A stretch of 64,000 nt of DNA from Pardosa pseudoannulata (taxonomy: Eukaryota > Arthropoda > Arachnida > Araneae > Lycosidae). A program made the position numbers and the translations under genes. The DNA lies in the NCBI GenBank assembly GCA_032207245.1, contig CM063503.1, positions 102,873,745 through 102,937,744 of the forward strand, read 5' to 3'. This document shows positions 63,951 through 64,000 of this stretch, one piece after another. Every line of letters begins with the position of its first letter. The stretch's first letter is position 1. The notes beneath the pieces are model-generated. The model worked only from the letters and a program-made list of their open reading frames with translations, did not search any database and was not told where the DNA came from.

Positions 63951-64000
63951 ATGAATAATTTCATAAAGTTTATGTGAACACTTCGCTATGAGAGTGCTTA

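Overview
The window looks like AT-rich nuclear DNA of an arthropod. A spider or other chelicerate is my best guess, an inference from the mix of repeats (two related Tc1 copies, tRNA-derived SINEs, copia, piggyBac, hAT and pogo relics, long TA arrays) and from the style of a host gene with small exons and large introns. There are no operons, ribosome binding sites or CRISPR arrays.

One host gene can be read from start to stop. It is a SEC14-like protein (CRAL-TRIO lipid-binding domain plus GOLD domain) on the + strand, ATG at 23 and stop at 41704-41706. It has twelve coding exons, all with GT/AG introns and matching phases, and they join to exactly 406 codons (405 residues plus stop). The window starts only 22 bases before the ATG, so the promoter is outside. 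Intron 1 is 20.3 kb; the others run from 114 bases to 5.7 kb. The 3' end has a poly(A) signal at 41778.

The introns are filled with dead transposons. Intron 1 holds a TTAA hairpin MITE (565-707), an internally deleted piggyBac (2462-3038), Tc1 and mariner relics (4310-5150, 7310-8130), a near-complete 2.5 kb Tigger/pogo element with both ends (8559-11059), a hAT element with a SINE in it (13286-14352), and long TA arrays. Later introns hold a hAT relic (20453-21842), a nearly intact Tc1 (25086-26229), a solo-LTR candidate (29163-29475), mariners (31000-31640, 36831-37723), a BEL/Pao fragment (33611-33725) and a Tc1 copy (38335-39530).

Downstream of the gene (41.8-64 kb) I see no host gene. 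There is a Ty1/copia element on the minus strand (42353 to about 47139) with one full LTR and one stump. It is followed by a 168-bp retroposon with a 14-bp target duplication, a three-copy 486-bp tandem array, a TIR element with internal duplications (52709-53679), a tandem pair of SINE-containing units, more SINE and Tc1 pieces, a 75-bp minisatellite, and a cluster of four palindromic MITEs between 61.9 and 63.0 kb.

I did not find a new biological system. The most unusual items are the 486-bp array with LTR-like signals, the TTAA hairpin MITE family with a conserved core, the flanking direct repeats around the Tigger element, and two moderately GC-rich stretches I could not classify (15.66-16.26 kb and 18.74-19.56 kb).
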